The notes under the pieces are model-generated. The model had not been told where the DNA came from. It did not search any database and saw only the letters and a list, made by a program, of their open reading frames with translations. This document shows, piece by piece, positions 10,435-19,388 of a stretch of 64,000 bases of DNA. The DNA is taken from assembly GCF_003627995.1 (NCBI RefSeq), contig NZ_CP032707.1, forward strand, positions 917,501 through 981,500. Reading direction: 5' to 3'. Position numbers and translations under genes: made by a program. The stretch's first letter is position 1; each line of letters starts with the position of its first letter. This stretch comes from Brevundimonas naejangsanensis (lineage in GTDB: Bacteria; Pseudomonadota; Alphaproteobacteria; Caulobacterales; Caulobacteraceae).

Positions 10435-10456
10435 CCAACTCCCCGGCGCGGCTCTC

Positions 10457-10488
10457 ACTGGACCCCGGCGTCCGCCGGGGTGAGCGGT
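10457..10488 (+). repeat. REP copy downstream of dnaN
   Basis: CTGGACCCCGGCGTCCGCCGGGGTGAGCGG is the third member of the family at 10042-10135, with hairpin arms that keep pairing despite base changes. Confidence 0.75.
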
Positions 10489-10503
10489 CGTTTCTAAGCC
10501 GCC

Positions 10504-11622
10504 CTACACCCGCAACGGCATCAGCACGTACTGGACGCCCACGTCGGCCGGGTCGAGCACCAGGGTCGGGCTGGCCGGGTCGGCGAACTTGAAGCAGGCG
10601 GTCTCGCCGGTGATCTGGCCGGCGACGTCCAGCAGGTAGCGGGCGTTGAAGCCGATCTCGAACGGCTCGTCGGAATAGCCGATCTCGACCTCTTCCTCGG
10701 CCTGGCCGGCCTCCATGTTGCGGACGGTCAGCTTCACCCGGTCGTTGTCGAAGGCCAGCTTCACCGAGCGGCTCTTCTCGGCCGAGATGGTGGCCACGCG
10801 GTCGACGGCCTTGGCGAACAGGCTGTTGTCGATGTCGGCCTGCTTGTCGTTGCCGCGCGGGATGACGCGCAGATAGTCGGGGAAGGCGCCGTCGATGACC
10901 TTGGAGGTCAGGCTGGCCTGGCCGAACTCGAAGCGGATCTTCTGCGGGCTGACCTGGACCTCGACCGGGCCGTTGCCGTCGTCCAGCAGGCGACGGACCT
11001 GGTCCACCGTCTTGCGCGGCACGATGACGCCGGGGCCGCCCGCCGCGCCTTCCGGCGCCGGGGTCTCGGCCAGGGCCAGGCGGTGGCCGTCGGTGGCCAC
11101 GGCGCGCAGCAGCGGAATGCCGCCCTCGGCCACGGTGTGCAGATAGAGGCCGTTCAGATAGTAGCGCGTCTCCTCGGTCGAGACGGCGAAGCGCGTCTTG
11201 TCGATCAGCCGCGCCAGGTCTTCCTTGGGCAGGGTGAAGCGCGCGCCCGTCGTGTCCGTCGACATGACCGGGAAGTCGCCCGCCGGCAGCACCGGCAGGT
11301 TGAAGCGCGAGCGGCCCGCCGCCACCACCAGGCGCGGATCATCGCCCGAATAGGTCAGGCTGACCTCGGCGCCGTCCGGCAGCTTGCGGACGATCTCGTA
11401 CAGGGTGTGGGCCGGGGCGGTGATCTGGCCCTCGACGTTCACCTGGGCCTCGGCCTCGTCGACCATCTCCATGTCCAGGTCGGTGGCGGCGAACGACAGG
11501 CGGTCGCGCCCGGCGCTCAGCAGCACGTTGGACAGGATCGGAATGGTGTTGCGACGCTCGACCACGCTCTGGACGTGCCCCAAGGCCCGAAGAAGCGCGG
11601 AACGTTCGATGGTCAGCTGCAT
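10504..11622 (-). CDS. dnaN: DNA polymerase III beta subunit (sliding clamp)
   Basis: The 372-residue protein shows the three-domain clamp layout. It starts MQLTIERSALLRALGHVQSVVERRNTIPILSN and ends TLVLDPADVGVQYVLMPLRV, matching DnaN ends. It encircles DNA and tethers polymerase III and other partners. It is second in the dnaA-dnaN-recF-gyrB array. The start ATG at 11622 is supported by the conserved N-terminus. Confidence 0.97.
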   Translation of the reverse strand: MQLTIERSALLRALGHVQSVVERRNTIPILSNVLLSAGRDRLSFAATDLDMEMVDEAEAQVNVEGQITAPAHTLYEIVRKLPDGAEVSLTYSGDDPRLVVAAGRSRFNLPVLPAGDFPVMSTDTTGARFTLPKEDLARLIDKTRFAVSTEETRYYLNGLYLHTVAEGGIPLLRAVATDGHRLALAETPAPEGAAGGPGVIVPRKTVDQVRRLLDDGNGPVEVQVSPQKIRFEFGQASLTSKVIDGAFPDYLRVIPRGNDKQADIDNSLFAKAVDRVATISAEKSRSVKLAFDNDRVKLTVRNMEAGQAEEEVEIGYSDEPFEIGFNARYLLDVAGQITGETACFKFADPASPTLVLDPADVGVQYVLMPLRV

Positions 11623-11936
11623 GTGGTCTCGCCCGGTCGCGACCCCGCCGAAGCGGCGTCGCCGTAAATATGGGCAGGAACACTAGCGCATTGAGCGCAA
11701 GGGGCAACGGGCAGCAGCGCTTGCCCCCCGTCTGCCCCCGATTTCCACAGGCCCCATCCTCTTCCGTCATTCTCCGGCAAGCCGCGGAGCGGCGCAGACC
11801 GGGGAACCCAGCAGCGCCTGTAGGGCGAAAGATGCACGCGCGGCGCTTGCGGCCGAGATCGCCTTTCGGCGCCGCTGGGCCCTCCGGTCAAGCCGGAGGA
11901 TGACGAGGGGGAAGGGACTGAGGATGGCCGCGCGGC
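11623..11936. repeat. dnaA-dnaN gap with REP-like repeat
   Basis: No gene is present. Bases 11766-11906 hold two inverted arms: an imperfect hairpin TCTCCGGCAAGCCGCGGAG and a clean one CCTCCGGTCAAGCCGGAGG (11881-11899) flanked by GTCAT/ATGAC. The remainder presumably carries the dnaN promoter; I see no clear -35/-10. Confidence 0.6.
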
Positions 11937-13379
11937 TTAGCCGCGCAGCTTGCGCGTCAGAGCCTCGACGTCGCGGGCGATCTGGTCGTCCTTGGGCATC
12001 AGCTCCTCGATCTTGCGGACCCCGTGAAGCACGGTGGTGTGGTCGCGCCCGCCGAAGCGGCGGCCGATGTCGGGATAGGAGCGGGTGGTGTGCTGCTTGC
12101 ACAGATACATGGCGATCTGGCGCGGGCGGGCGATGGCGCGGGTGCGGCGCTCGCTCAGCAGGTCGGCCTGCTTGAGGTTGAAGTGTTCGGCCACCGTCTT
12201 CTGGATCTCGTCGACGGTGATGCGGCGCTCCGGCCCCGTGCGCAGGGCGGCGCCCAGCAGGGTCTGGACCTCGTCGACCGTCAGGGCCGACAGGCGGCTT
12301 CCGGCGACGGCGGCAAGGGTGTTCACGGCGCCTTCCAGCTCGCGCATCGAGCCGGGGGTGCGGTCGATCAGATGCTCCAGCACCTCGGCGCGCGCCTCGC
12401 CCGAGACGACGCCCAGCTGGGCCAGGGCGTTGAGGCGCGACTGGGCCACCGCGACCTTGAGACTGCGGTCCGCCGCCTCGACCGGGCAGGTCAGGCCCGC
12501 GGCCAGGTGGCTGCGCAGGCGCGGCTCGACGTCGGTCAGGGCCATGGGGGCGCGGTCAGCCGACAGGACGATGCGCTTTCCGTCCTCGATCAGGGCCGTG
12601 AGCGTGTTGAGCAGCTCTTCCTGGGTCGAGGTCTTGCCGCCGACGAACTGGACGTCGTCCAGCAGCAGCATGTCGGCCGAGCGCAGGCTCTCCTTGAAGG
12701 CGGCGGTCGAGCGGTCCTGCATGGCGCGCACGAAGGTCGACAGGAAGCGTTCGGCGGTCAGATAGACCACCTTGGCGTCCGGGCGCAGGCGCTGCGCCTC
12801 CCAGGCGATGGCGTTCAGCAGGTGGGTCTTGCCGTAGCCGTAGGGGCCGCAGAAGAAGACCGGGTTGAAATGGCCGTCGGCCCAGCTGGCGACCTGTTTG
12901 GCGATGGCCAGGGCGAAGGCGTTGCCGTGCCCCTCGACGAAGCTGTCGAAGGTCAGGCGCTCCTGCAGGCCGGCGGCGCGCACGGCGCGGGCGCCGTCGG
13001 TCGCGGGGGCGAAGGCCGGAGCGGAGAAGGCGGGGGCCGCCGCGGCGGCCGGCGCCGGGGCGCTGATCGAGGCCAGGCGCGGCGCCTCGCGCGAGGCGGC
13101 CGCCGGCGGGACCGAGCCCATCTCGGCGCGGCAGCGCACCTCCAGGCGGCGGGCCAGGCCGTCCAGGCCCAGCCACAGCTCGTTCATGCGCCGCAGGGCG
13201 TTCTTGCGCACCCAGTCGCGGGCGTAGGCCGTGGGCGTGACCAGGATCAGATTGCCCTGGGAATCCACGCGCACGGCCGAGGGGGCGATGTAGGAGCTGT
13301 AGGGCCCGTCGCCGATCTCGGTCTTCAGGCGGCCAGCCGCCTCGGTCCAGATACGGTTCGGATCCGTCATGCCCGCCAT
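11937..13379 (-). CDS. dnaA: Chromosomal replication initiator DnaA
   Basis: About 480 residues in Caulobacter-like form. Domain I starts near MTDPNRIWTEAAGRLKTEIG, then comes an Ala/Pro-rich domain II. The AAA+ domain has Walker A GPYGYGKTH near residue 180 and Walker B LLLDDVQF. Domain IV has the DnaA-box signature RRFGGRDHTTVLHGVRKI near the C-terminus. It unwinds the origin in its ATP form. I chose the ATG at 13379 (after CGGGGGCGCGGTA); the ATG at 13370 is equally possible. A longer frame to 13511 would read through two strong hairpins and is unlikely to be the true start. It heads the minus-strand replication array. Confidence 0.93.
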   Translation of the reverse strand: MAGMTDPNRIWTEAAGRLKTEIGDGPYSSYIAPSAVRVDSQGNLILVTPTAYARDWVRKNALRRMNELWLGLDGLARRLEVRCRAEMGSVPPAAASREAPRLASISAPAPAAAAAPAFSAPAFAPATDGARAVRAAGLQERLTFDSFVEGHGNAFALAIAKQVASWADGHFNPVFFCGPYGYGKTHLLNAIAWEAQRLRPDAKVVYLTAERFLSTFVRAMQDRSTAAFKESLRSADMLLLDDVQFVGGKTSTQEELLNTLTALIEDGKRIVLSADRAPMALTDVEPRLRSHLAAGLTCPVEAADRSLKVAVAQSRLNALAQLGVVSGEARAEVLEHLIDRTPGSMRELEGAVNTLAAVAGSRLSALTVDEVQTLLGAALRTGPERRITVDEIQKTVAEHFNLKQADLLSERRTRAIARPRQIAMYLCKQHTTRSYPDIGRRFGGRDHTTVLHGVRKIEELMPKDDQIARDVEALTRKLRG

Positions 13380-13622
13380 TACCGCGCCCCCGATCATCTC
13401 GAACACCCGCCTCGAATAGTTATCACCGACGAACGCCCTTCGAGCGGCCAGGTCCGGGGACGACTTCTCTCGTCTCGCGAAGCCAGGCTTCGCAAGCGGG
13501 GTCGTACTCACAGACAGACATCTCGCGCCAAGGGAAATCGTTGATTTCCCTCGTCTTCATCCTCGAGGGACGGAAGTGCGTTACCCCTTCAACTTACCCC
13601 CCGAACGGCGGAGATCAACGCT

Positions 13623-13719
13623 GATTCGAGTCGAGATTCGCACTTAAATTGATTGACTCCGGCAAACCCCGGCAACGCTTGAGAAAATGGCGATTTCGCC
13701 TCATTTCGGAACCGGAATC
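13623..13719. promoter_or_regulatory. Cluster of five GANTC (CcrM) sites upstream of dnaA
   Basis: GANTC occurs at 13623-13627, 13628-13632, 13635-13639, 13655-13659 and 13715-13719. The spacing is far denser than the one per 256 positions expected by chance. CcrM methylates these sites in Caulobacterales, and their state influences dnaA and GcrA-dependent promoters. Confidence 0.65.
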
Positions 13720-13749
13720 GTCAAGCTTGACTTAGCGCCGGACAGCAAG

Positions 13750-13779
13750 ACGGCGAGGGAGCTTGCGCTTCCTCGCCGT
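13750..13779 (-). terminator. Terminator-like hairpin after rpsT
   Basis: ACGGCGAGG (13750-13758) pairs with CCTCGCCGT (13771-13779) around a short loop, just beyond the rpsT stop codon on the minus strand. The T-run is weak. Confidence 0.5.
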
Positions 13780-13883
13780 TGAAATTCTTGCAACTTCTTA
13801 CGAAACGCCCGTTACGGGCCTTTCGCAGCCGCCGAATGACGCCGTTTGACGAAACCGTGAGATTCCGTCCGAGCGCGCCTTAA

Positions 13884-14153
13884 TCAGGCGGCCGACAGCT
13901 TCTTCAGCTGGGCGGCCAGACGGCTGACCTTGCGCGAGCCAGTGTTCTTGTGGACCACGCCCTTGGACACGGCGCGCATCAGTTCCGACTGGGCGGTGAT
14001 GAAGGCGGCCTTGGCGACTTCGACGTCGCCGCCCGTCAGGGCTTCCTGGAACTTGCGCAGGTAGGTGCGCACGCGGGTGCGGCGGGCCTTGTTCACTTCG
14101 GTCCGCGCTTCGATCTTGCGGATCGCCTTGCGGGCGCCTGCATTGTTGGCCAT
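13884..14153 (-). CDS. rpsT: 30S ribosomal protein S20
   Basis: The 89-residue basic protein begins [20 protein letters not shown] and is rich in Lys and Arg, with the expected three-helix S20 pattern and the end [13 protein letters not shown]. It binds 16S rRNA early in 30S assembly. The rpsT gene lies next to dnaA here as in Caulobacter. A hairpin follows the gene. Confidence 0.95.
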   Translation of the reverse strand: MANNAGARKAIRKIEARTEVNKARRTRVRTYLRKFQEALTGGDVEVAKAAFITAQSELMRAVSKGVVHKNTGSRKVSRLAAQLKKLSAA

Positions 14154-14318
14154 CGGGTAAAACCTTCGAACGAAAACGCCGCAGACCCACGTCCACGGCG
14201 AGAAAATCTCAAGAGCGCGCGGCTATAGCCGATCGCCTCCGGCCGGTCAACGCGATCCGGCTGGAATTGAGTCGGGGCCGGGGTTTGCGCCCCATGTGAT
14301 CCGGCCCCGACAGAGATT

Positions 14319-15104
14319 TCACCGGCCGGTGAAGGCGGGCTTCCGCTTCTCGACGAAGGCGGCCATGCCCTCCTTCTGGTCGTCGAAGGCGAACAGGGAG
14401 TGGAACAGGCGGCGCTCGAACACCACCCCTTGCGCCAGGGTCGTCTCGAAGGCGGCGTTGACCAGCTCCTTGTTGGCCATGACGGCCAGGATCGACTGGC
14501 CGGCGATCTTGGCGGCGGCGGCGCGCGCCTCGTCCAGCAGGGCGTCGGCCGCCACCACGCGCGACACCAGGCCCGACCGCTCGGCCTCGGCCGCGTCCAT
14601 CATCCGGCCGGTCAGGCACATGTCCATCGCCTTGGCCTTGCCCACGGCGCGGGTCAGGCGCTGCGAGCCGCCGATGCCGGGCGCCACGCCCAGGTTGATC
14701 TCGGGCTGGCCGAACCTGGCCGTCTCCGAGGCGATGATGAAGTCGCACAGCATGGCCAGTTCGCAGCCGCCGCCGAGGGCATAGCCCGACACCGCCGCGA
14801 TGATCGGCTTGCGGAAGTTCGCCACCCGGTCGTGGGCGCGGGCGAAGAAGTTGCCGCGATACATGTCGGCGTAGGCCTGGTCCGCCATCTCCTTGATGTC
14901 GGCGCCGGCGGCGAAGGCCTTGGCCGAGCCGGTCAGAACCACGCAGCGCACGCCGTCGTCGTCGGCCACGCTCTCCAGGAAGTCGCCCAGTTCGCCCGTC
15001 AGCGTCGTGTTCAGGGCGTTCAGCGCCTCGGGCCGGTTCAGGGTCACGACCGCATAGCCGTCGGCGTGGCGTTCGATCAGCAGGGTGGAATAGGCGTCGG
15101 CCAT
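14319..15104 (-). CDS. Enoyl-CoA hydratase / crotonase-family protein
   Basis: The 261-residue protein is a full-length crotonase. The oxyanion-hole segments are [11 protein letters not shown] (about residue 65) and [11 protein letters not shown] (about 107), and the two catalytic glutamates fall in GGGCE and [13 protein letters not shown] (about 137). It hydrates trans-2-enoyl-CoA in fatty-acid or phenylacetate-type degradation; the exact substrate cannot be told. It follows the mutM gene on the same strand with a gap of about 70 bases, and the same neighbour set occurs in Caulobacter relatives. Confidence 0.9.
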   Translation of the reverse strand: MADAYSTLLIERHADGYAVVTLNRPEALNALNTTLTGELGDFLESVADDDGVRCVVLTGSAKAFAAGADIKEMADQAYADMYRGNFFARAHDRVANFRKPIIAAVSGYALGGGCELAMLCDFIIASETARFGQPEINLGVAPGIGGSQRLTRAVGKAKAMDMCLTGRMMDAAEAERSGLVSRVVAADALLDEARAAAAKIAGQSILAVMANKELVNAAFETTLAQGVVFERRLFHSLFAFDDQKEGMAAFVEKRKPAFTGR

Positions 15105-15172
15105 CGGGCGCTCCTCTCAAGCTCGTTGGCACGGCTTTACCAACCCGCTCGGCGTAGCGGAAGCCGCGCGGT

Positions 15173-16036
15173 CTAGCGCTTCTGGCAGACCGGACAGAAG
15201 AAGGTCGAGCGCCCGCCCTGGACGATGCGCTTGATGACCCCGCCGCAGCCCTCGGTGCGACACGGCGCGCCCTCGCGGCCATAGACGTCGAAGCGATGCT
15301 GGAAATAGCCCTGGCCGCCCTCGACGTTGGCGAAGTCCTTGAGCGTCGAGCCGCCCGCCGCGATGGCGTCGGCCAGGACGTTGCGGACCTCGACCGCCAG
15401 CCGCTCCAGCCGGGGCCGGCTGACCTTGCCCGCCGCCGTCAGGGGCGAGATGCGCGCGCGATACAGCGCCTCGCACACATAGATATTGCCCAGCCCCGCC
15501 ACGATCCTCTGGTCCAGCAGGCTGACCTTGATGTTCTGCGCCTTGCCCGCGAAGGCCTCGGCCAGGTGGGCGCCCGAGAAGGCGTTGCCGAGCGGCTCCG
15601 GCCCCAGGGCGGAAAACCAGGCGTGCCCTTCCACCGCCTCGGTCGGGATCAGACCCATGAAGCCGAAGCGCCGCGCGTCGGCGTAGCCCAGCCGCGTCAG
15701 CGCCCCGCCCCGGTCGGCGGTCAGGCTCATATGCTCGTGCTTGTCGGCGACGGGGGCATCCGTCGCGAACGCGCCCGGAGCGACACCCTCCAGGGTGAAG
15801 CGGCCGGTCATGCCCAGGTGCGTCACCCAGGTCTCGCCGGTCGACAGCGGGAACAGCAGATACTTGGCCCGCCGGTCGAGCCGCAGCACCGTCGCCCCGT
15901 TCAGCCGCTCGACGAACCGCTCGGGAAAGGGAAAGCGCAGATCCGGCCGGTTCTGCCGCGCCGCGCTCAGGCGCGCGCCTTCCAGCACAGGCTCCAGGCC
16001 GCGACGGACGGTTTCGACTTCGGGCAGTTCAGGCAT
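15173..16036 (-). CDS. mutM: Formamidopyrimidine-DNA glycosylase
   Basis: The 287-residue Fpg/MutM starts MPELPEVETVRRGLEP. The start must be this ATG because Pro2 is the catalytic nucleophile, so the three codons upstream are not used. Lys in DRRAKYLLFPL (about residue 60) and the C-terminal zinc finger CRTEGCGG...FFCPVCQKR complete the active protein. It excises 8-oxoguanine and nicks the abasic site. REP elements lie upstream. Confidence 0.96.
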   Translation of the reverse strand: MPELPEVETVRRGLEPVLEGARLSAARQNRPDLRFPFPERFVERLNGATVLRLDRRAKYLLFPLSTGETWVTHLGMTGRFTLEGVAPGAFATDAPVADKHEHMSLTADRGGALTRLGYADARRFGFMGLIPTEAVEGHAWFSALGPEPLGNAFSGAHLAEAFAGKAQNIKVSLLDQRIVAGLGNIYVCEALYRARISPLTAAGKVSRPRLERLAVEVRNVLADAIAAGGSTLKDFANVEGGQGYFQHRFDVYGREGAPCRTEGCGGVIKRIVQGGRSTFFCPVCQKR

Positions 16037-16087
16037 GACGGACATCTAGTCCTTCTCCCCCCAACCGAAAAGCGCGGCCCCATCATC

Positions 16088-16234
16088 CTTCTCCCCTTGC
16101 GGGAGAAGGTGGCCGAGCGGAGCGAGGTCGGATGAGGGGTCACGCTTCAGCGGCCAAAGCCATGACTTCAAGGCGAGGCAAGACCCCTCATCCGTCTGCC
16201 TTCGGCAGCCACCTTCTCCCGCAAGGGGAGAAGG
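16088..16234. repeat. REP inverted repeat (CCTTCTCCCC...GGGGAGAAGG type)
   Basis: Left half CCTTCTCCCCTTGCGGGAGAAGG...GGATGAGGGG and right half CCCCTCATCC...CCTTCTCCCGCAAGGGGAGAAGG are reverse complements around about 40 bases. The same family recurs at 16949-17132 and 41718-41882. Confidence 0.85.
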
Positions 16235-16535
16235 AAAAGGCGCGCTCCATCGCATCAACCCACCTCAATCCCTGCCAACGCAAGGGATCGCTCCGCCGCC
16301 AGCCCCCATCAGCCCGCCGCACCCGCCGCCCATGCCACGCTTCCCCTGTCCCGTCGCAAGGGAGGGCTCGCTCGGCCGGCGAACCGAAGCGGCGGCGGGA
16401 GCGGAGAGAACGGGGGTCTTGTCGGATCGCTTCGTCCTCCCTCGCGCGCACCGGACAAGGGCGGGAGCCCAGCGGAAGGCGGCGGCGGATCGGACGAGCG
16501 GTTCTCCACGCGACGTCTCAGGACGAAGCGTGAAA

Positions 16536-16568
16536 TGCTCTCAAGCAGCGCGAACGCGCGGTAGAGCA
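16536..16568. repeat. Short palindrome of the CAAGCAGCG family
   Basis: TGCTCT-CAAGCAG-CGCG-AA-CGCG-CGGT-AGAGCA forms a hairpin with outer arms TGCTCT/AGAGCA. It shares its inner CAAGCAGCG core with copies at 45628-45715, 51910-51991 and 57682-57721. Confidence 0.6.
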
Positions 16569-16948
16569 CGAGAAGACAAGACGCCGATGGGGCCTAGCGA
16601 CGGGGCGTTCGACCCGTCCGCCAGAGAGGTCCCGGCCGGGGTCGCGGGGGTTACGCGGACCGTTCCAGGACTGCACGCCGGTGCAGCCTGCCCGTCATGG
16701 GCGCCGGGAGTAGCCGCGAACAACGGCGCCTGCCCCGAGCTCATGAACAACTCTTCGCGCGGGGCGTCGGCCTTCGTCGAAACGGTAAAACTCATCTTCT
16801 CCGGGCGAAGACCCGGCGCCCCGCCTAGCTCTCTCGACCTGCCGCGCCTGCGCGGCGGGGTGAGGCCGTATGACTCGTCACCCCGGCCAACGAGCGCAGC
16901 GAGGCCGAGCCGGGGCCGCGGTCTCGCGCGGCGGGCGCCTGTGTTCCT

Positions 16949-17132
16949 TCTCCCCTTGCGGGTGGAGGAAGCTCGCACTGCGAGCTGACGACGGGTGGCG
17001 ACCGAAGGTCGACGGATGAGGGGTCTCGCGAGGCTGGAAGAACAGAGCCCAGCCCTTCTGTTCAGCAACCCCTCATCCGGCCTCGCTGCGCTCGGCCACC
17101 TTCTCCCGCAAGGGGAGAAGGAAGCCCCGCCC
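16949..17132. repeat. REP inverted repeat upstream of the OPT gene
   Basis: A second copy of the family at 16088-16234, with a diverged left half and a well-kept right half at 17069-17132. Confidence 0.75.
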
Positions 17133-17189
17133 CGTTGTCACGGCTCCGCTTTCAGGCTTACCTCGGCGCGACAACCGAAAGAGCCCCGC

Positions 17190-19238
17190 ATGAGCCATAC
17201 CCCCGCCGGAACCGGCAAACGCATCGAACTGACCCTGCGCGCCCTGATCCTGGGCTGTCTGCTGGCGGCGGTCTTCACGGCGGCCAACACCTATCTGGGG
17301 CTGAAGGTCGGCCTGACCTTCGCCTCGGCCATTCCGGCGGCGGTCATCTCCATGGCCCTGCTGCGGGCGTTCCGGGGCTCGACCATCTGGGAGAACATGA
17401 CCGTCCAGACCGTCGCCTCGGTCGGCGGGGCCATGAGCTCGATCATCTTCGTCCTGCCCGGCCTGGTCATGATCGGCTGGTGGATGAACTTCCCCTTCTG
17501 GGAGTCGGTGATGATCTGCATCCTCGGCGGGGTGCTGGGGGTGACCTTCTCCATTCCGCTGCGCCGCACCCTGGTGGTCCAGGGCGGCCTGCCCTACCCC
17601 GAGGGCGTCGCCGCCGCCGAGGTGCTCAAGGTCGGCTCGCCCGGCGCCGAGCAGACCGAGGAGGCCGTGCGCGAGAACCGCTCCGGCCTGTTCGTGGTCA
17701 TCGGCGGGGCGATCGCCTCGGCCTTCTTCGCCTTCCTGGCCGCCGCCCGCGTCTTCGCCGCCGAGACCACGGCCTTCCTGCGCCTTCCGGCCGCGCTCGG
17801 CGGCGGGGCCACCGGCGTCGGCTTCTCCATGCAGTTCGCCCTGCTGGGCGCCGGCCACCTGATCGGCCTGGCGGTCGGCCTGACCCAGCTGTTCGGCCTG
17901 GTCCTGGCCTGGCTGATCTTCGTCCCCATCCTGACCTCGCCCGAGTTCGCCGCCTGGGCCGCCGCCCACGGCGTGCCCTCCATCGCCGCGACCGTCCCGG
18001 CCGAGGCCGGGGCCGAGGGCCTGGCCATGACCGTCTGGGCCAAGGAAGTCCGCTTCATCGGCGCCGGCGTCATCGGCGTGGCCGCCCTGTGGACCCTGGC
18101 CAAGCTGGCCAGGCCCCTGGTGGCGGGCCTGGCCTCGGCCGTCGCCGCCCAGTCGCGCCGCGCCCACGGCGAGACGCTGGAGCTGACCGAACAGGACATT
18201 CCGATCAAGATCGTCGGCCTGCTGTCGGTCGCCGCCCTGGTCGGCATCGCCGTCCTGCTGGCCCTCTTCGCCCAGGGCACGGCCCTGGCCGGATCGGCCC
18301 CGCTGCTGGTGATCGGCGGCCTGGTCTATGTCGTGGTCATCGGCTTCGCCGTCGCCGCCATCTGCGGCTACATGGCCGGCCTGATCGGCTCGTCGAACAG
18401 CCCGGTGTCGGGCGTCGGCATCCTGGCCATCATCATCGCCTCCCTGCTGATGCTGGGCGTCCTGGCGATCGCGGGCGTGCCCGCCGATCCGTCGGTCGTC
18501 GCCTTCGCCCTGATCGTCACCGCCGTGGTCTTCGCCGTGGCGGTCATCGCCAACGACAACCTGCAGGACCTCAAGACCGGCCAACTGGTCGAAGCCACGC
18601 CCTGGCGCCAACAGACGGCCCTGCTGGTCGGCGTCGTCGCCGGCGCCCTGGTCATCCCCTTCGTGCTGGACATGATGAACCAGGCCTTCGGTTTCGAGGG
18701 CGGCCCGCCCGCCATCGTCCAGGGCTCCCAGACCCTGGCCGCGCCCCAGGCGACCCTGATCTCGGCCCTGGCCAAGGGGGTCATCAGCGGCGACCTGCGC
18801 TGGGACCTGATCGGCATCGGCGCCGTGGTCGGCGTCGGGGTCATCATCCTGGACGTGATCCTGCGCCGCACGACGGCCGACAAGATCAAGCTGCCGCCCC
18901 TGGCCGCGGGCATCGGCGTCTATCTGCCCGCCGCCGTCACCACCATGCTGGTGGTCGGCGCCGTCTGCGGCTGGATCTACGACCGGGCGGTCAAGTCGAC
19001 CCGCTACGCCGACGTGGCCCGCCGCATGGGCGTGCTGCTGGCCTCCGGCCTGATCGTGGGCGAGAGCCTGTTCGGCGTCTTCACCGCCGCCGTCATCGTC
19101 AGCACCAAGAATGAAGCGCCCTTCGCCCTGCTGCCCGCGGACACCGTCTGGCCGGCCATGATAGCGGGCCTCGTCGCCTTCGTCGGCCTGACCTTCGCCC
19201 TCTACGCCTGGGTGCGCGGCCGCTCGGCCAAGGTCTGA
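17190..19238 (+). CDS. OPT-family oligopeptide/metal-chelate transporter
   Basis: A membrane protein of 682 residues with at least 14 hydrophobic segments, starting MSHTPAGTGKRIELTLRALI. The N-terminal part TAANTYLGLKVGLTFASAIP carries the NTYLGLK-like OPT signature, and SNSPVSGVGILAII is typical of the bacterial OPT clade (TIGR00728-like). OPT proteins import peptides or siderophore/metal complexes with protons. The ATG at 17190 follows GAAAGAG; the longer frame extends into the REP element. No adjacent gene hints at the substrate. A REP pair follows the stop codon. Confidence 0.88.
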   Translation: MSHTPAGTGKRIELTLRALILGCLLAAVFTAANTYLGLKVGLTFASAIPAAVISMALLRAFRGSTIWENMTVQTVASVGGAMSSIIFVLPGLVMIGWWMNFPFWESVMICILGGVLGVTFSIPLRRTLVVQGGLPYPEGVAAAEVLKVGSPGAEQTEEAVRENRSGLFVVIGGAIASAFFAFLAAARVFAAETTAFLRLPAALGGGATGVGFSMQFALLGAGHLIGLAVGLTQLFGLVLAWLIFVPILTSPEFAAWAAAHGVPSIAATVPAEAGAEGLAMTVWAKEVRFIGAGVIGVAALWTLAKLARPLVAGLASAVAAQSRRAHGETLELTEQDIPIKIVGLLSVAALVGIAVLLALFAQGTALAGSAPLLVIGGLVYVVVIGFAVAAICGYMAGLIGSSNSPVSGVGILAIIIASLLMLGVLAIAGVPADPSVVAFALIVTAVVFAVAVIANDNLQDLKTGQLVEATPWRQQTALLVGVVAGALVIPFVLDMMNQAFGFEGGPPAIVQGSQTLAAPQATLISALAKGVISGDLRWDLIGIGAVVGVGVIILDVILRRTTADKIKLPPLAAGIGVYLPAAVTTMLVVGAVCGWIYDRAVKSTRYADVARRMGVLLASGLIVGESLFGVFTAAVIVSTKNEAPFALLPADTVWPAMIAGLVAFVGLTFALYAWVRGRSAKV

Positions 19239-19252
19239 CGGCCGCCCCCCTT

Positions 19253-19361
19253 CGTCACCCTCGGGCTTGACCCGAGGGTCGGGGGTTGCGGCGCGCTCGA
19301 CCTGTTGAACGACGCATCGCCGGTTGGGCTCGATCCTCGGGTCAAGCCCGAGGATGACGGA
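19253..19361. repeat. Inverted REP pair between OPT and LysR genes
   Basis: CACCCTCGGGCTTGACCCGAGGGT (left) and ATCCTCGGGTCAAGCCCGAGGATGACG (right) are each hairpins and reverse complements of each other. They sit between convergent genes and may stop transcription from both sides. Confidence 0.75.
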
Positions 19362-19388
19362 GATCGAGAGGGCGGGTGCAAAGCGGCT

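Larger units (their letters stand above)
13380..13883 (-). promoter_or_regulatory. dnaA leader and promoter region
   Basis: This 500-base gene-free stretch holds hairpins GCGAAGCC/GGCTTCGC (13477-13493) and AGGGAAATC-GTT-GATTTCCCT (13531-13551), which suggests a structured dnaA 5' leader. Farther up is a cluster of GANTC sites, and at 13750-13779 the rpsT terminator. In C. crescentus a structured dnaA leader and GANTC methylation are known to affect dnaA expression. Confidence 0.55.
16037..17189. other. 1.15-kb gene-poor region rich in repeats
   Basis: I find no gene I can support. It holds two long REP inverted repeats (16088-16234 and 16949-17132), a related GC element (about 16877-16920) and one short palindrome (16536-16568). 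The open frames are GC-driven and look like no known protein. I checked it by eye for tmRNA, RNase P and tRNA features and saw none. Confidence 0.6.

Noticed and set aside
13380..13883. Chromosome origin next to dnaA
   Set aside because: No cluster of TTATCCACA-type DnaA boxes is visible. In Caulobacter the origin lies near hemE, not dnaA.
16541..17068. Possible 175-codon gene upstream of the OPT gene
   Set aside because: It overlaps a REP element, has no ribosome site or known motif, and its composition fits random high-GC sequence.
17073..18611. 512-codon frame on the minus strand opposite the OPT gene
   Set aside because: Gly/Asp/Gln-rich antisense frame without domains; the OPT reading on the plus strand is clear.
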